Source: JBEKIK01 sp963838495
GTDB taxonomy: Bacteria > Planctomycetota > Planctomycetia > Pirellulales > Thermoguttaceae
DNA length: 64,000 bases
Assembly (NCBI GenBank): GCA_963838495.1
Contig: CAWIRC010000001.1
Span: 434,001-498,000, forward strand
Reading direction: 5' to 3'
Positions within the stretch are counted from its first letter, which is position 1, and each line of letters starts with the position of its first letter. The notes beneath the pieces were generated by a model. That model made no database searches and had not been told where the DNA came from. It saw only the letters and a list, made by a program, of their open reading frames with translations. The position numbers and the translations under genes were made by a program. Shown one piece after another: positions 48,129-56,986 of this stretch.

Positions 48129-49720
48129 AATCGCCGCTCCGGATGAATTTGAGGACGTAATCGCCCCTCCCCAACCGCTGTACTGAAGAGGCGTGAAGGC
48201 AAATCCACCTGCCCGGCTCTGAATCCCGTGATCGAGCCGCTATCCGGCGTCGCACCCGGTGTCAACACGAACGAGTCGTCGCCGGAGGTGCCCGTGTACT
48301 GGATATCCTCCACGGTGTCAGAGGATTGGCCTATGGCTACTAGATGTTCGATCCCGCTGAACGTCACCGGGACGAAAGCGGCGGGGCTATCGGCGATGCT
48401 GCCGCTGCCCGCGCCGGTCGGACTGACGCGCATGTAATCGTCTTGCCCGAGAATGCCGTTGACTATCAGCGTGTCGCTGCCCGTGGGATCGCCCCCCACG
48501 ATCGCTATAGTAGTCAGGCCGCTGGGCTTGCTCGGATTGTTTAGATTGATCTGGTCGCTCCCGGCCAGGCCGTCGATCGTGAGCGTGTTCTTGTTGGAGA
48601 ACTGGATAAACTCGAAGTTGTCGATGGTAACCTTGCCGCGGGTGGGATCGTCCAGGGTATCGGCGTCGTTGCGGCCGACTGTGTAATTTATGGCATTGTC
48701 GGCGTTCGTGCCGTTTACCAGGAATGTGGGTTCCGTAACCGTGTCAAGGACCGGAGCCAGGCCGTTGAATGTGATGTTTTGTACGGTATCGCTTAAACCA
48801 TGCTCCAATCTGCCGTTATCAACCGCGTTGCCGGGGGTATATACGCCGCTGTCGGCCGTGCCGCCAAGAACCTCAAGTGCATCGCCGGTCTGCCCGCCGC
48901 CGTCGTAGAATATGCCGTCGATGGGCGCCAGCAGTCCACCCGCCGGATTGTTGATCGTCAGCGTATCGTTGCCGCCGCCAAGGTTGACGTGCAATGACGT
49001 AATGCCCGTGAATTGATAAGTGTCGCCCCCATTGATCTGAAACGAACCGCTGTTGGCGCTCGTGGCTATGATGACCACGTCGTCGTCCAGGCTGGAGCCG
49101 TTGATGACCAGATCGCCGGTGTAAGCCACGCTCAGAGTGTAGTCCGTTCCTGTCGCCCCGCCGACTTCGCTCATGACAATCGGGAAAGTCTGGCCGGAGA
49201 GGGTAACGAACGAATAAGTCAGCGGTCCTGGCGAACCTGAATTGACGCTATCGCCCCCGTCGGCCAGATAATTCTGCGAAACATCCGCTGTATTGAAACT
49301 GCCGTTATAGGCCACCGAAAAAACGTCGCCGGACCCGGAAACGTATTGGTACGTGACCTGCACGCAATTCGATGTGCCCGTAAGGTTCGTAAAGACATAT
49401 TTATCGAAGGTGTGCGACCCGTCGAATATAGTGCCGGGATATGTCTTTGCCGCGGAACAATCGCTTGGGGGAAGAATACGGACGACACGATCCGCCTGAG
49501 TTCCCGTGGTATAGGTGTAATCGCCGCTGCCTGAGCCCGTGGTGCCGTGAATGACAGCCGGCCAAACCGACAGAAGCGCGCGTTGTTCGAGCGGCTCCAT
49601 GCGCAGCCGTCGCGGGCGGTACGCGGCCAGCCTGTTGAGGCCTTTCCAGAACTTCTGTCCACGGACAGTCGAATTATGTCGCGACATACGCAAGAATCCG
49701 GAAATTATGCTTGACCGCAT
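47984..49720 (-). CDS. Giant surface protein, N-terminal part with LEPR-XLL motif
   Basis: This is the start of the approximately 4,980-residue protein. The N-terminus is basic and the sequence RRLRMEPLEQRALLSVWP near residues 35-52 is the planctomycete LEPR-XLL motif, found at the beginning of very large exported proteins and thought to act in export or anchoring. Beta-rich domains follow (DRVVRILPPSDCSAAKTYPGTIFDGSHTF region), then the first copy of the NGTNADNAINYTVG / SNKNTLTIDGLAGSDQINLNN module. True sequence continues to SITGFRAG near 48213, then moves to another frame. ATG 49720 has GGAGACTCC upstream; ATG 49687 is an alternative. Confidence 0.85.
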   Translation of the reverse strand: MRSSIISGFLRMSRHNSTVRGQKFWKGLNRLAAYRPRRLRMEPLEQRALLSVWPAVIHGTTGSGSGDYTYTTGTQADRVVRILPPSDCSAAKTYPGTIFDGSHTFDKYVFTNLTGTSNCVQVTYQYVSGSGDVFSVAYNGSFNTADVSQNYLADGGDSVNSGSPGPLTYSFVTLSGQTFPIVMSEVGGATGTDYTLSVAYTGDLVINGSSLDDDVVIIATSANSGSFQINGGDTYQFTGITSLHVNLGGGNDTLTINNPAGGLLAPIDGIFYDGGGQTGDALEVLGGTADSGVYTPGNAVDNGRLEHGLSDTVQNITFNGLAPVLDTVTEPTFLVNGTNADNAINYTVGRNDADTLDDPTRGKVTIDNFEFIQFSNKNTLTIDGLAGSDQINLNNPSKPSGLTTIAIVGGDPTGSDTLIVNGILGQDDYMRVSPTGAGSGSIADSPAAFVPVTFSGIEHLVAIGQSSDTVEDIQYTGTSGDDSFVLTPGATPDSGSITGFRAGQVDLPSRLFSTAVGEGRLRPQIHPERRFWAPASARVRWEEQTRRSLMARKPTTRSASALTAPDSDPRLMSASTAA

Positions 49721-50394
49721 GGCAGGAGTCTCCGTTGCTGTGCCGGCTCACGCTGCTCATGGCCGGCTGTAACACAATGCGAGTTCGACATGCCACCTAC
49801 CGCGTTTTTTTAAGCGAGAAATGTGGATGGTATGTCACATGTACAAAGGTATATAGCGATATGGGAAACTTATATTGATTGGAATATAAGATCGCCGGCC
49901 GCTCGTTTAATCCGGATGAACCATTTAATCTCGGGGGAACGCAACGTTTTCCGGATTTTGAAGCAATGTTCACATAGCGACGAAACTATGCATTGCATTA
50001 TAGAAACCCCGTCTAGGGGTATGGGCAAAATTAAACGCCTGCATGGCTTTTTTGCCGCTGTGAAAGGGGCGGAATCGATAAGCGGATACAAAGAGAAGGA
50101 TTTTATCCGGATCTGGCAAAGGTAAGATTTACAACTGGAAAAAACCCTCCCACCGGGTTGTCTGCCTGTCTCCGGCCTTAGATTGGTGTAGCGCCTGTTT
50201 AGCCCGGGAGCTTACTTTAGGTGAAGATTACATGCCATATGCCTTGCTACATCATCTTGAACATTGCTCTAATAATTCGCCAGTGTGCGTCAAAGATACT
50301 TCCGCCCCAACACGGCATGGGCGCCGTGTCTGAACGACTTGTAGACTATCTTGGACAAATTGGATTTGCGCCCTTGGACAAATTGGATTTGCGC
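49721..50394. other. Intergenic region between the giant gene and the outer-membrane gene
   Basis: About 670 bp upstream of the giant gene. A plus-strand frame of 100 codons (49823-50125) has no recognisable content and no convincing ribosome-binding site. The region includes a family 2 repeat (50187-50216) and a tandem pair of 23-bp units (50351-50396). The promoter of the giant gene should be here, but no clear match was found. Confidence 0.5.
50187..50216. repeat. Family 2 dispersed repeat
   Basis: TGTAGCGCCTGTTTAGCCCGGGAGCTTAC shares its first 25 bases almost exactly with 57479-57513 and in part with 34507-34541. The right arm of the palindrome has decayed. Confidence 0.6.
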
Positions 50395-50396
50395 CT
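50351..50396. repeat. Tandem 23-bp direct repeat at the 3' end of the outer-membrane gene
   Basis: TTGGACAAATTGGATTTGCG followed by CCC, then the same 20 bases followed by CCT. The second unit touches the stop codon of the Lpg1974-like gene at 50395. Confidence 0.8.
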
Positions 50397-51597
50397 ACCA
50401 ACTGTATTCGACTCTTGCCACAAGACCGTCGAACACCAGACCATTGCCGTTGATCTTGTCCGGCCCATGGTACTTGTTGGCCTGCACCGAAGAGATGAAT
50501 TCCGCCGTCTTGACCACGTTCATCCAGCCGCTGAGCATGTACCCCGCCGACGCTCGTAAGCGACCGTTGCAACTGGTCCAGTAAACGCCCACTTCGCATT
50601 CCAGGATCGATACGAATCTGGCTTCTTTCCAATCGGTTTGGGTGACCACGGGCAGATTCGTGTCGCTTTGCAGGTACGTGCCGCGAAATTGACCGCCCAG
50701 CAAACTGGCCGAGGCCTTGCCGTATACCGAGATGCTCCGCGCGTTGTATCGTTCGGCCTCCAGGCCGAAACGCAAGCCGCCCCCGTCGAAATTCACCTGG
50801 GTATCCACGTTCCCTACGATTATCGATGAGAATTGCGAATCAAATTCCTGTCTCAAGTTCGCATAGCGTATCCCCACCACATAATCCACCGATGAGCATT
50901 CGCTCGAATAGAACTCGTGCCGGTAATCCAGATCGGCCAAGTCGAACCTTATGTATTGATGAGCGCTGGCGTCCAGCCAATCCGCGTCGGCGTCGAATGA
51001 TGACGGGTGCATTACCATTGCCCGCAATACCAAAGGCGAATTGACTGAAATGGCATCGTAAGAGTTGTTTTCATAGTGCGAAAAGGTGGCCGAAATACTC
51101 GTGCAATCGTCGTACCACAGCGCCCCGCCGGCCCGAAAACCCGACGAAAATCCCGGATCCACCGTGGCCGTACGCCCCTCCTGCAATGGCACCGGCGTCA
51201 AGCTTATCGGCCCGTTAAAAGGAACCGCGTATTCCACGCCCGCGTTCAGCGGCCGCAAGTACAAATATTCTGCAAAAATCTGTTTGCGAATAAAAATACA
51301 TCCGCAGCAGCAACAAGCGTCCGGGCAACAACAATCGCATTGGGCCGATTCCATCTGCGGACAACAACTCATTCTCGGACAAACGTCATTGCAACAACTG
51401 TCGTAATCGCATAAAGTCGCAGCCAGTGGTTTGGGTTTCAAACCATCATTTTCATCCTGATGCTCCGGCTGCGTGTAAGAAGACACAACGCTTGGCTGCG
51501 GACGCGAACGATAATCTGCAGCCCGCACAAGTTGAGTTTGAAGCAGAATTATCAGTGTCATGGCCACGATGGTCGGCAAAAGCTTATTCACGTTCAT
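50395..51597 (-). CDS. Lpg1974-like outer-membrane beta-barrel protein with cysteine-rich N-terminus
   Basis: About 400 residues from ATG 51597 (MNVNKLLPTIVAMTLIILLQ), a signal peptide with a likely AA cleavage site near residue 27 and a G-rich ribosome-binding site upstream. The mature N-terminus has an unusual cysteine cluster of roughly 18 Cys within 45 residues (CDYDSCCNDVCPRMSCC...CCCCGC). The remainder alternates hydrophobic and polar residues like a porin barrel (FAEYLYLRPLNAGVEYAVPF, DLADLDYRHEFYSSECSSVDYVVGIRYANL) and ends in YSW, an outer-membrane-type aromatic terminus. The family call rests on LYLRP and the GFRAGGALWYDDCTSISATFSHY pattern. The pore function is inferred. Confidence 0.8.
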   Translation of the reverse strand: MNVNKLLPTIVAMTLIILLQTQLVRAADYRSRPQPSVVSSYTQPEHQDENDGLKPKPLAATLCDYDSCCNDVCPRMSCCPQMESAQCDCCCPDACCCCGCIFIRKQIFAEYLYLRPLNAGVEYAVPFNGPISLTPVPLQEGRTATVDPGFSSGFRAGGALWYDDCTSISATFSHYENNSYDAISVNSPLVLRAMVMHPSSFDADADWLDASAHQYIRFDLADLDYRHEFYSSECSSVDYVVGIRYANLRQEFDSQFSSIIVGNVDTQVNFDGGGLRFGLEAERYNARSISVYGKASASLLGGQFRGTYLQSDTNLPVVTQTDWKEARFVSILECEVGVYWTSCNGRLRASAGYMLSGWMNVVKTAEFISSVQANKYHGPDKINGNGLVFDGLVARVEYSW

Positions 51598-52030
51598 TTT
51601 GTCCCCCCTTATTGGACAGAGTGTGCGTTGATAAAACAGGCAAATTATTCCAAACCTGCCTGAAAAACCGTTATAAACGGTAATTTCCGAATATTTTACG
51701 CAATCGGAATAAATAACCACTTCGCCCAGAAAAATCTTTTTACCTAGAAAATACCCCCTAATTCCCCCATATTATCATTGTTTGCCACTGTAAGAGGTTG
51801 GATTTTGCACAAGATGCGTTGATGTTTTGCTCTGGACAGTCTAAGCATGCGACCATACTTTGGCCGCGAAGGGGCCCAGTCGGGTAGACAGTGGCAATGA
51901 TCGCCGATAAAAGGGCATACAGAAATACGAATGTCGCTTTGATCGGGCCGAGGTGAAAGGTCGCCGCATCATACGTGGTTGGCCGGCGCCGGCGGAATTA
52001 CACCCGTCCCTTTTTCCTTTCGAGATTCTA
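51598..52030. other. Intergenic region upstream of the outer-membrane gene
   Basis: About 430 bp between two minus-strand genes. No gene, repeat or clear terminator was found. It should hold the promoter of the outer-membrane gene. Confidence 0.4.
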
Positions 52031-54838
52031 TCATGCCGGTGGCTGGGCGAGGTTTTTTATTCTGGTCAATAACTGTTCTTTGACCCAGAACAGCCACTCG
52101 CTGGAAGGCATGCCGTAGGGGCGGAATTTTTCCATGTGCCCTTGCGATTCGTCATAAAAAATCGCCACGTGAATCCCCAAACGGCTGGCGTCGGGCGAAT
52201 CCATAAGATTGCTCGAATCGGTGGCGTTCATCTGGAACAGCACGCGCATCTCAAAATCCCGCATGCTTTGCCGGTCCAGAAAACGGCTTACGTTGTTATA
52301 GCTGTCGCACCATAGAAGAGTGTGTATCCCCAAGGCCGGACCTTCGCGCAAAATCGAGTTGAACTGCTTGGCCGGATTGGCCGGCTTGTTGTTTTCCAGC
52401 GAGGAAAAACTGAATTCCTCGTCCTTGCGCAGTTCGCGGAAGCGGGCAAGATTATAGACGATCAGGTAAATCGACGGTGCGTGTTCCTCCGATTGTTCCT
52501 GGCGAGAGGCCAACTCCGCCGATATTTCTCCCAAAAGCTCGGCGGTTTCCCGCGGATTGGCGATTTTCATGGCCTGCGGCAGCGACGAGCCGAGCCGGTT
52601 CCAAAATCCGGTTTCCGGAGCGTCCGCGCGAATTCCATCCAAAATATAGAACATTGTCTTGGAAGATCCTACCGGTTCCTTTTGCCGGAGCAGCTCAAGC
52701 GACCTTTGGCTGGCGTCGGATGTCTCGTTTGAAGGCCCCCCTACCTTTTTTCCGCCCTCTCCAGGAGCTTGAGCGGCGGCCAAACTGATCATGCAGTTGG
52801 CCAGCACGCCCAAGGCCGCCTCGTCCCGATGTCCCACCAAGAGCATGTTGCTGCCGTTCTGCCGGGCGAAACGGGCTGACGTGGGCTCTTTTATGGCCAC
52901 CGCCGAACCCAGCCACGCCCGCGGCATAGGATTAAATTCGGACGATGATTCCGCAGTCAGCAATTCCCTGAGTTCGCAGTTTTCGCTGGGATTGGCCGGC
53001 ACGTTGCCTTCGAAAACGATCGGCGGCGCGGCCACGCAATGTCTGCTGGCGGCCAATTCCGAAATCTGCCGCAAGTATTCGTCACGTTCGTTATCGGGCA
53101 GCCAGACCACCTGGAACGGATGGTTGCCTTCGTAAAGCCCGTTGGCGTCGTTGTATATCGCCTCACCGGGCCGTGTCAGCAGCCGGGCGGCCGTGTTGTC
53201 TTCGCTGAGAATCAGATGGGCGTCCGATTCGCTGCACTGCAAAGCGATCCGCACCGCCATCTGGCCGATGGTGCTGCGGGCCAGCGAGTATGCCCCTCCC
53301 AAGGTTTGAGATCCCAGCAAAACGTGGATCCCGAATGCGCGGCCCTGACGCACCAGCCGGTCCAAGAGCAATGCCGACTCCTGAGCGATCCGATCATCTT
53401 CGACGAACAGTTCCTGGAACTCGTCGATAATAAGCAGTATGCGAGGGAGGCGGGCCTGCGGCTGTTCCATGCGGTAGCCCTTTATATCCTGAACCCCCTG
53501 GTTGCGGAACAAATCGCCGCGGGTGCGCAGTTCGGCGTCCAGCCGCTGCAACACGCTTAAGCCGAATTCCCGCTCGCTCTCGATGGCGATTACCCGCGCG
53601 TGCGGCAATCCATAAGACGCGTAGGCCTTGAATTCGACCCCCTTTTTAAAATCGACGAGATACAATTCGACCTCGTCCGGGCTGTATTGCAGGGCCAAGG
53701 TGGTGATAAGCACGTGCATGAGCGTCGATTTTCCCGAGCCCGTCTTGCCCGATATCAAGACGTGCTGCGATGTGCCGCTGCCCAGTTTGAGGTTTTGCAG
53801 TTTCAGCGCCCCTGCCCTGCCCAGCGGAGCGTCGATGCCGCCGCTTGAATCGGCGGTCCACCATTTGTCGATGGTGGGGACGATGCATGAGAAGGGCACC
53901 TCGACCCGGCCCGAAAACTTGGCTTGACTTCCCACCTTTCGCACAATCTCGCGGAACAACTCGGCCTGGGGCGGACTATCCAGGCCCACCGGCAACGGCC
54001 CGTAATCCGGATGCTCCCAAACAAACTGCGATTGATTCCAGCGCAAGACCAGTGCTTCGGCTTCCAGGTCGGCAAGCGAAGAATGCCGGGTAACGGGCAG
54101 TTTTGTATCCACGCTCAAAAGCACGAAAACGCCGCAGCGGGCGCCGCTGGAGACGATGCTTTTCAGTCGCAAGGCGGCGGCTTCCGAAAAATTCACGGGA
54201 TAATTGGCCACAACCAGCACGCGGTATGGCTCGGCCAGCTCGCCCGCCGACGCGTTGTACTCCTGGATGGTGGCGAACTCGTTGCGGAGGTAAACCTGGA
54301 TTACGTTTTCCATGTGCTTGGTCAGGTCGGCCAGGCGTTGCTCGATATGCGGCGTATCGGTCCATATCCGGTTTGCCACAAGTTGCTCGTCGTAGTCGGC
54401 CAGGTGCATGAACGCCGAAAAATTCTCGCCCAGCCCCACCGGATCGATTATCGTGAATCGCACCTTGCCCGGCGGCATGGCCGTGAGCATTCGCAGCATG
54501 ACCGCCTGCATCGAATCCACCGCCCTGGCCAGCCCTGCTCCGTTGGCCTTCCAGAGCAGCAGCGAATGCTGGGGAAAGGGCAAAAGCACCGGCAAATCAA
54601 ACTCGGTTTGCTGCAGCCGCAGCCTTTCATCAGCCGGGATCCCGTCCTTGATTCGGGCCAATTCCAATTTGCCGGATCCAAACTGGAAGGCCGGCGGAAT
54701 CTCAGCCGGCAAAGCCCAGCGGCTCCAATCCGATGTGTTCCAATCCGGGAACAAGTCGCGGCACTCGCGGCCCATCCACTCCACCGCGCCCGGAAGCCCT
54801 CCATTCCGCTCAGCCAGCGTTGGGACATGTTTGTCCAT
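52031..54838 (-). CDS. FtsK/EssC-like ATPase, C-terminal ATPase part (frameshifted gene)
   Basis: This frame holds three ATPase-like domains. Domain 1 (LPVLLPFPQHSLLLWKANGAG, KVRFTIIDPVGLGENF) lacks a Walker A motif. Domain 2 has a perfect Walker A, LISGKTGSGKSTLMHVL (about residue 365), Walker B RILLIIDEFQELF (about 469) and sensor regions ARSTIGQMAVRIALQCSESDA typical of FtsK/SpoIIIE proteins. Domain 3 (NMLLVGHRDEAALGVLANC, MFYILDGIRAD) is degenerate. This three-domain layout is that of EccC/EssC, the motor of type VII secretion. The real N-terminus is in the next entry: restoring one C at 54789-54791 joins SGMEGFRG to AVEWMGRECRDLFPDWN. Confidence 0.88.
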   Translation of the reverse strand: MDKHVPTLAERNGGLPGAVEWMGRECRDLFPDWNTSDWSRWALPAEIPPAFQFGSGKLELARIKDGIPADERLRLQQTEFDLPVLLPFPQHSLLLWKANGAGLARAVDSMQAVMLRMLTAMPPGKVRFTIIDPVGLGENFSAFMHLADYDEQLVANRIWTDTPHIEQRLADLTKHMENVIQVYLRNEFATIQEYNASAGELAEPYRVLVVANYPVNFSEAAALRLKSIVSSGARCGVFVLLSVDTKLPVTRHSSLADLEAEALVLRWNQSQFVWEHPDYGPLPVGLDSPPQAELFREIVRKVGSQAKFSGRVEVPFSCIVPTIDKWWTADSSGGIDAPLGRAGALKLQNLKLGSGTSQHVLISGKTGSGKSTLMHVLITTLALQYSPDEVELYLVDFKKGVEFKAYASYGLPHARVIAIESEREFGLSVLQRLDAELRTRGDLFRNQGVQDIKGYRMEQPQARLPRILLIIDEFQELFVEDDRIAQESALLLDRLVRQGRAFGIHVLLGSQTLGGAYSLARSTIGQMAVRIALQCSESDAHLILSEDNTAARLLTRPGEAIYNDANGLYEGNHPFQVVWLPDNERDEYLRQISELAASRHCVAAPPIVFEGNVPANPSENCELRELLTAESSSEFNPMPRAWLGSAVAIKEPTSARFARQNGSNMLLVGHRDEAALGVLANCMISLAAAQAPGEGGKKVGGPSNETSDASQRSLELLRQKEPVGSSKTMFYILDGIRADAPETGFWNRLGSSLPQAMKIANPRETAELLGEISAELASRQEQSEEHAPSIYLIVYNLARFRELRKDEEFSFSSLENNKPANPAKQFNSILREGPALGIHTLLWCDSYNNVSRFLDRQSMRDFEMRVLFQMNATDSSNLMDSPDASRLGIHVAIFYDESQGHMEKFRPYGMPSSEWLFWVKEQLLTRIKNLAQPPA

Positions 54839-56046
54839 TCGCGCCGGCAGCGATCATCATTCTCTCGGATCGCCAATTCATGACCTGAGCGTAGGCGTTC
54901 ACTTTCGGCGGCAAAACGCATTTCCAATTCGCGGAGCCGGCGGGTGTATTTTTCATCGGCCTCCGGCAACGCCCTGTCACGCAAGGCGGCGATCTCAGCA
55001 AGGCGCGGAGGAAACAAGGCTTCGGCTTGCTGCAGATCGTGCTCTTTGCGGCGCTCGATTTCAGCCATCGCGGCGACGTATTTCTCTTCGGCCTTTTTCA
55101 TTTCCGCGTTCTGGCGGTTAATGATGTCTCCAAATTGCTGCTGGCATTGTGCCTTGGTGGTTTCCAGCACAGCCGGCCGATTTATGCCCGCCTCCAAAAG
55201 CATGCGAAGCAATTTCAAATAGGCATTTGCCCCCTGGCGTTTGACCACCCTATGCAGCCAAATGCCGATTATCATAAAAATGATAAAGGCCGCGCCGCAA
55301 CTCACCGGCGCCCATCGCCAGTCGCTCCAGCCCAGCCACAAGGCCGCCGGGTAGACCGTCGCCGCCCATAACAGCAGAAATATCCCCAACGGCCACAATC
55401 CTTGAAAAAAGCGGGGAAAAAACCGCGACATGAACTGCCGGGTCATGGCTTTGTACTGCGTTCTTGCCAAATCCAACGCCCGGTTGAAGCGCTGAGCAGG
55501 ATCGGTCTCCAGCAGCAGACCTTCCAACTGCGGCTCAGGGAAATCGCGCCATTGCCCGCGCCGGTGAAGCAATTCCATGGCTTCGCGGTGAATCTCCTGA
55601 AGTGCCTGCCAACGCGAGTCCAATCCCTCGATAATCTCCTTGAGTTGCAGGTTCGAGCCGCTCCGGGCGGCTTCCGCCATAGCCATTATTTCCCAGCGGC
55701 TCTCCGTCATCTGCCGCTCCAGGGTTTTCCGGGTTCCTTCAAAGCGGGCAATGATCTGCTCGTGAACCGCATCATATTCATTCTGCAACCGGCTTGATTC
55801 GGCCTCGAAATGGGCCAGAATTTGCTTTTTGGCCGCGGCATACTCGGCTTCGGTAACATCCTTTTCCGCCTTGAAACGCGATTCCAGCGAGTTCTGCGAC
55901 TCTTGATGAAGTATGTCGGCAGCTTCCTTGCCGGCAATAAACCCGGCCTGGATATCCGCCTCCGACGCGGCGCGCTCGCGCACCAGGCGACACAGATCGC
56001 TTAAAAGTTGTCGCGGTAAGTCGGGCGTTAAAGAGTCCATGCTCAT
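54448..56046 (-). CDS. FtsK/EssC-like ATPase, N-terminal coiled-coil and membrane part
   Basis: About the first 415 residues of the approximately 1,340-residue motor. A long helical region (AEADIQ..., LESRFKAEKDVTEAEYAAAK) precedes two membrane segments near residues 213-262 (GLWPLGIFLLLWAATVYPAALWL; VSCGAAFIIFMIIGIWLH). A second coiled coil follows (RQNAEMKKAEEKYVAAMAEIERR). EssC proteins likewise have two membrane segments before their ATPase domains, but carry FHA domains in front, which are absent here. Residues after SGMEGF are out of frame, ending at 54448. ATG 56046 lies 14 bp after the preceding small gene. Confidence 0.85.
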   Translation of the reverse strand: MSMDSLTPDLPRQLLSDLCRLVRERAASEADIQAGFIAGKEAADILHQESQNSLESRFKAEKDVTEAEYAAAKKQILAHFEAESSRLQNEYDAVHEQIIARFEGTRKTLERQMTESRWEIMAMAEAARSGSNLQLKEIIEGLDSRWQALQEIHREAMELLHRRGQWRDFPEPQLEGLLLETDPAQRFNRALDLARTQYKAMTRQFMSRFFPRFFQGLWPLGIFLLLWAATVYPAALWLGWSDWRWAPVSCGAAFIIFMIIGIWLHRVVKRQGANAYLKLLRMLLEAGINRPAVLETTKAQCQQQFGDIINRQNAEMKKAEEKYVAAMAEIERRKEHDLQQAEALFPPRLAEIAALRDRALPEADEKYTRRLRELEMRFAAESERLRSGHELAIRENDDRCRREWTNMSQRWLSGMEGFRARWSGWAASAATCSRIGTHRIGAAGLCRLRFRRPSSLDPANWNWPESRTGSRLMKGCGCSKPSLICRCFCPFPSIRCCSGRPTEQGWPGRWIRCRRSCCECSRPCRRARCDSR

Positions 56047-56059
56047 AATCTCATGCTAT

Positions 56060-56287
56060 TTAATTTATACCGCACTGCCGCTCGGCCGCTAAAAGCACCT
56101 CGGCCAGGCGATTGATCGCATCCAGCACTCCCCGCACTTTCGGCTCCAGAGGGGCAATATAAGCCTCCTCGAACTTGCGCTCCGCCTCGTCGCACCAATA
56201 CTGCCGCGCCTCGGCATTGGCCGCAAATAACGATTGCATGGCCAGCTCCAGTTTCGACGCGCCCGAATTCAAATCCCAATTTCTCAT
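56060..56287 (-). CDS. Small WXG100-like helical protein
   Basis: The 75-residue protein begins MRNWDLNSGASKLELAMQSL and continues YWCDEAERKFEEAYIAPLEP, a helix-turn-helix hairpin in which a tryptophan turn is followed by F/Y heptads, like WXG100 secretion substrates. The open frame extends upstream to 56344, but ATG 56287 gives a normal small-protein start. It lies 14 bp before the EssC-like ATPase gene. It may be a substrate or adaptor of that motor. Assignment rests on size, helicity and context, since the W turn is W-C-D and not the canonical W-x-G. Confidence 0.65.
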   Translation of the reverse strand: MRNWDLNSGASKLELAMQSLFAANAEARQYWCDEAERKFEEAYIAPLEPKVRGVLDAINRLAEVLLAAERQCGIN

Positions 56288-56344
56288 GTCCGCATTTCTC
56301 TGTAAAGCCGCGACCATTGGTCGCGCCGTATAAGGCTCTAACAA

Positions 56345-56390
56345 AAACCCCCCTTTCCCTTTGAAAGAGGGCTAGGGCAAGGGCTGGTTG
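56345..56390. repeat. Family 1 repeat (diverged) inside the small operon
   Basis: CCCCCCTTTCCCTTTGAAAGAGGGCTAGGGCAAGGG matches the family 1 pattern of a pyrimidine arm, purine arm and AGGG tail. It lies between the end of the helical protein gene and the WXG100-like gene and overlaps the former's last codons. Confidence 0.5.
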
Positions 56391-56980
56391 CCTATATCGG
56401 ATTTTTCATCATTTGTTTGTCCCTCGTCGCCCGGCTTCGCATTACCTTCGGACGCCATGCCTGGAACGGCAATCGGCGATTGCTCGTTGACCGGAAGGGC
56501 CAATCTGACGTACGCTTCCAAGTCCGTCATCATGCGGCTCAAGGCGGCAACGGCCCTTGGATAATCTGCGTCCAGCCAATTGGCAAACTGCGAGCGGCTG
56601 CCGCGGAATTCGTTTACCGCGCGCTCGATCAACACCGCCCAATGCGGTATGGCCGCAATCTTGTCCTCGGCGATTTGCAGCCGCCGTTTCGCCCGTTCCA
56701 ACGCCTTTTTCTCCTCAATGAAGGATTTATGCTCGTCGGCCACTTGGCGAAACATCTTCGCGTTTTCCAATTGCAACCGGGCCTCTGTCACCCCGTCCCT
56801 GGCCAGGCGGTGCTCCTGCTTCCAATACCCCGGGCAATCCTGGTTGATCCACTGTAACGCCCGCCGGAGTTCCATCTCCAGGTTGTCCAGCGCGCTTTGG
56901 GCGTCGTCGTGAAAACACACCAGCGCCGCCGAGATAGCCTGCAATGCGTCGATCGATTTGACTCGGGCTGCCTGACCCAT
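56372..56980 (-). CDS. Helical protein of the type VII-like cluster
   Basis: The 202-residue, nearly all-helical protein has an N-terminal hairpin (SIDALQAISAALVCFHDDAQSALDNLEMELRRALQWI) and a central coiled coil (EEKKALERAKRRLQIAEDKIAA). A second helical bundle (WAVLIERAVNEFRGSRSQFANWLDAD) precedes a disordered tail (GNAKPGDEGQTNDEKSD). It has no signal peptide or enzymatic motif. The layout is like LXG or large WXG-type partners that are exported by, or chaperone, type VII substrates; this is inferred from shape and position. It is 6 bp downstream of the WXG100-like gene, so they form one transcript. Confidence 0.7.
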   Translation of the reverse strand: MGQAARVKSIDALQAISAALVCFHDDAQSALDNLEMELRRALQWINQDCPGYWKQEHRLARDGVTEARLQLENAKMFRQVADEHKSFIEEKKALERAKRRLQIAEDKIAAIPHWAVLIERAVNEFRGSRSQFANWLDADYPRAVAALSRMMTDLEAYVRLALPVNEQSPIAVPGMASEGNAKPGDEGQTNDEKSDIGNQPLP

Positions 56981-56986
56981 GGCACT

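Noticed and set aside
49823..50125. 100-codon plus-strand frame upstream of the giant gene
   Set aside because: No motif, weak start context and unusual composition; probably chance.
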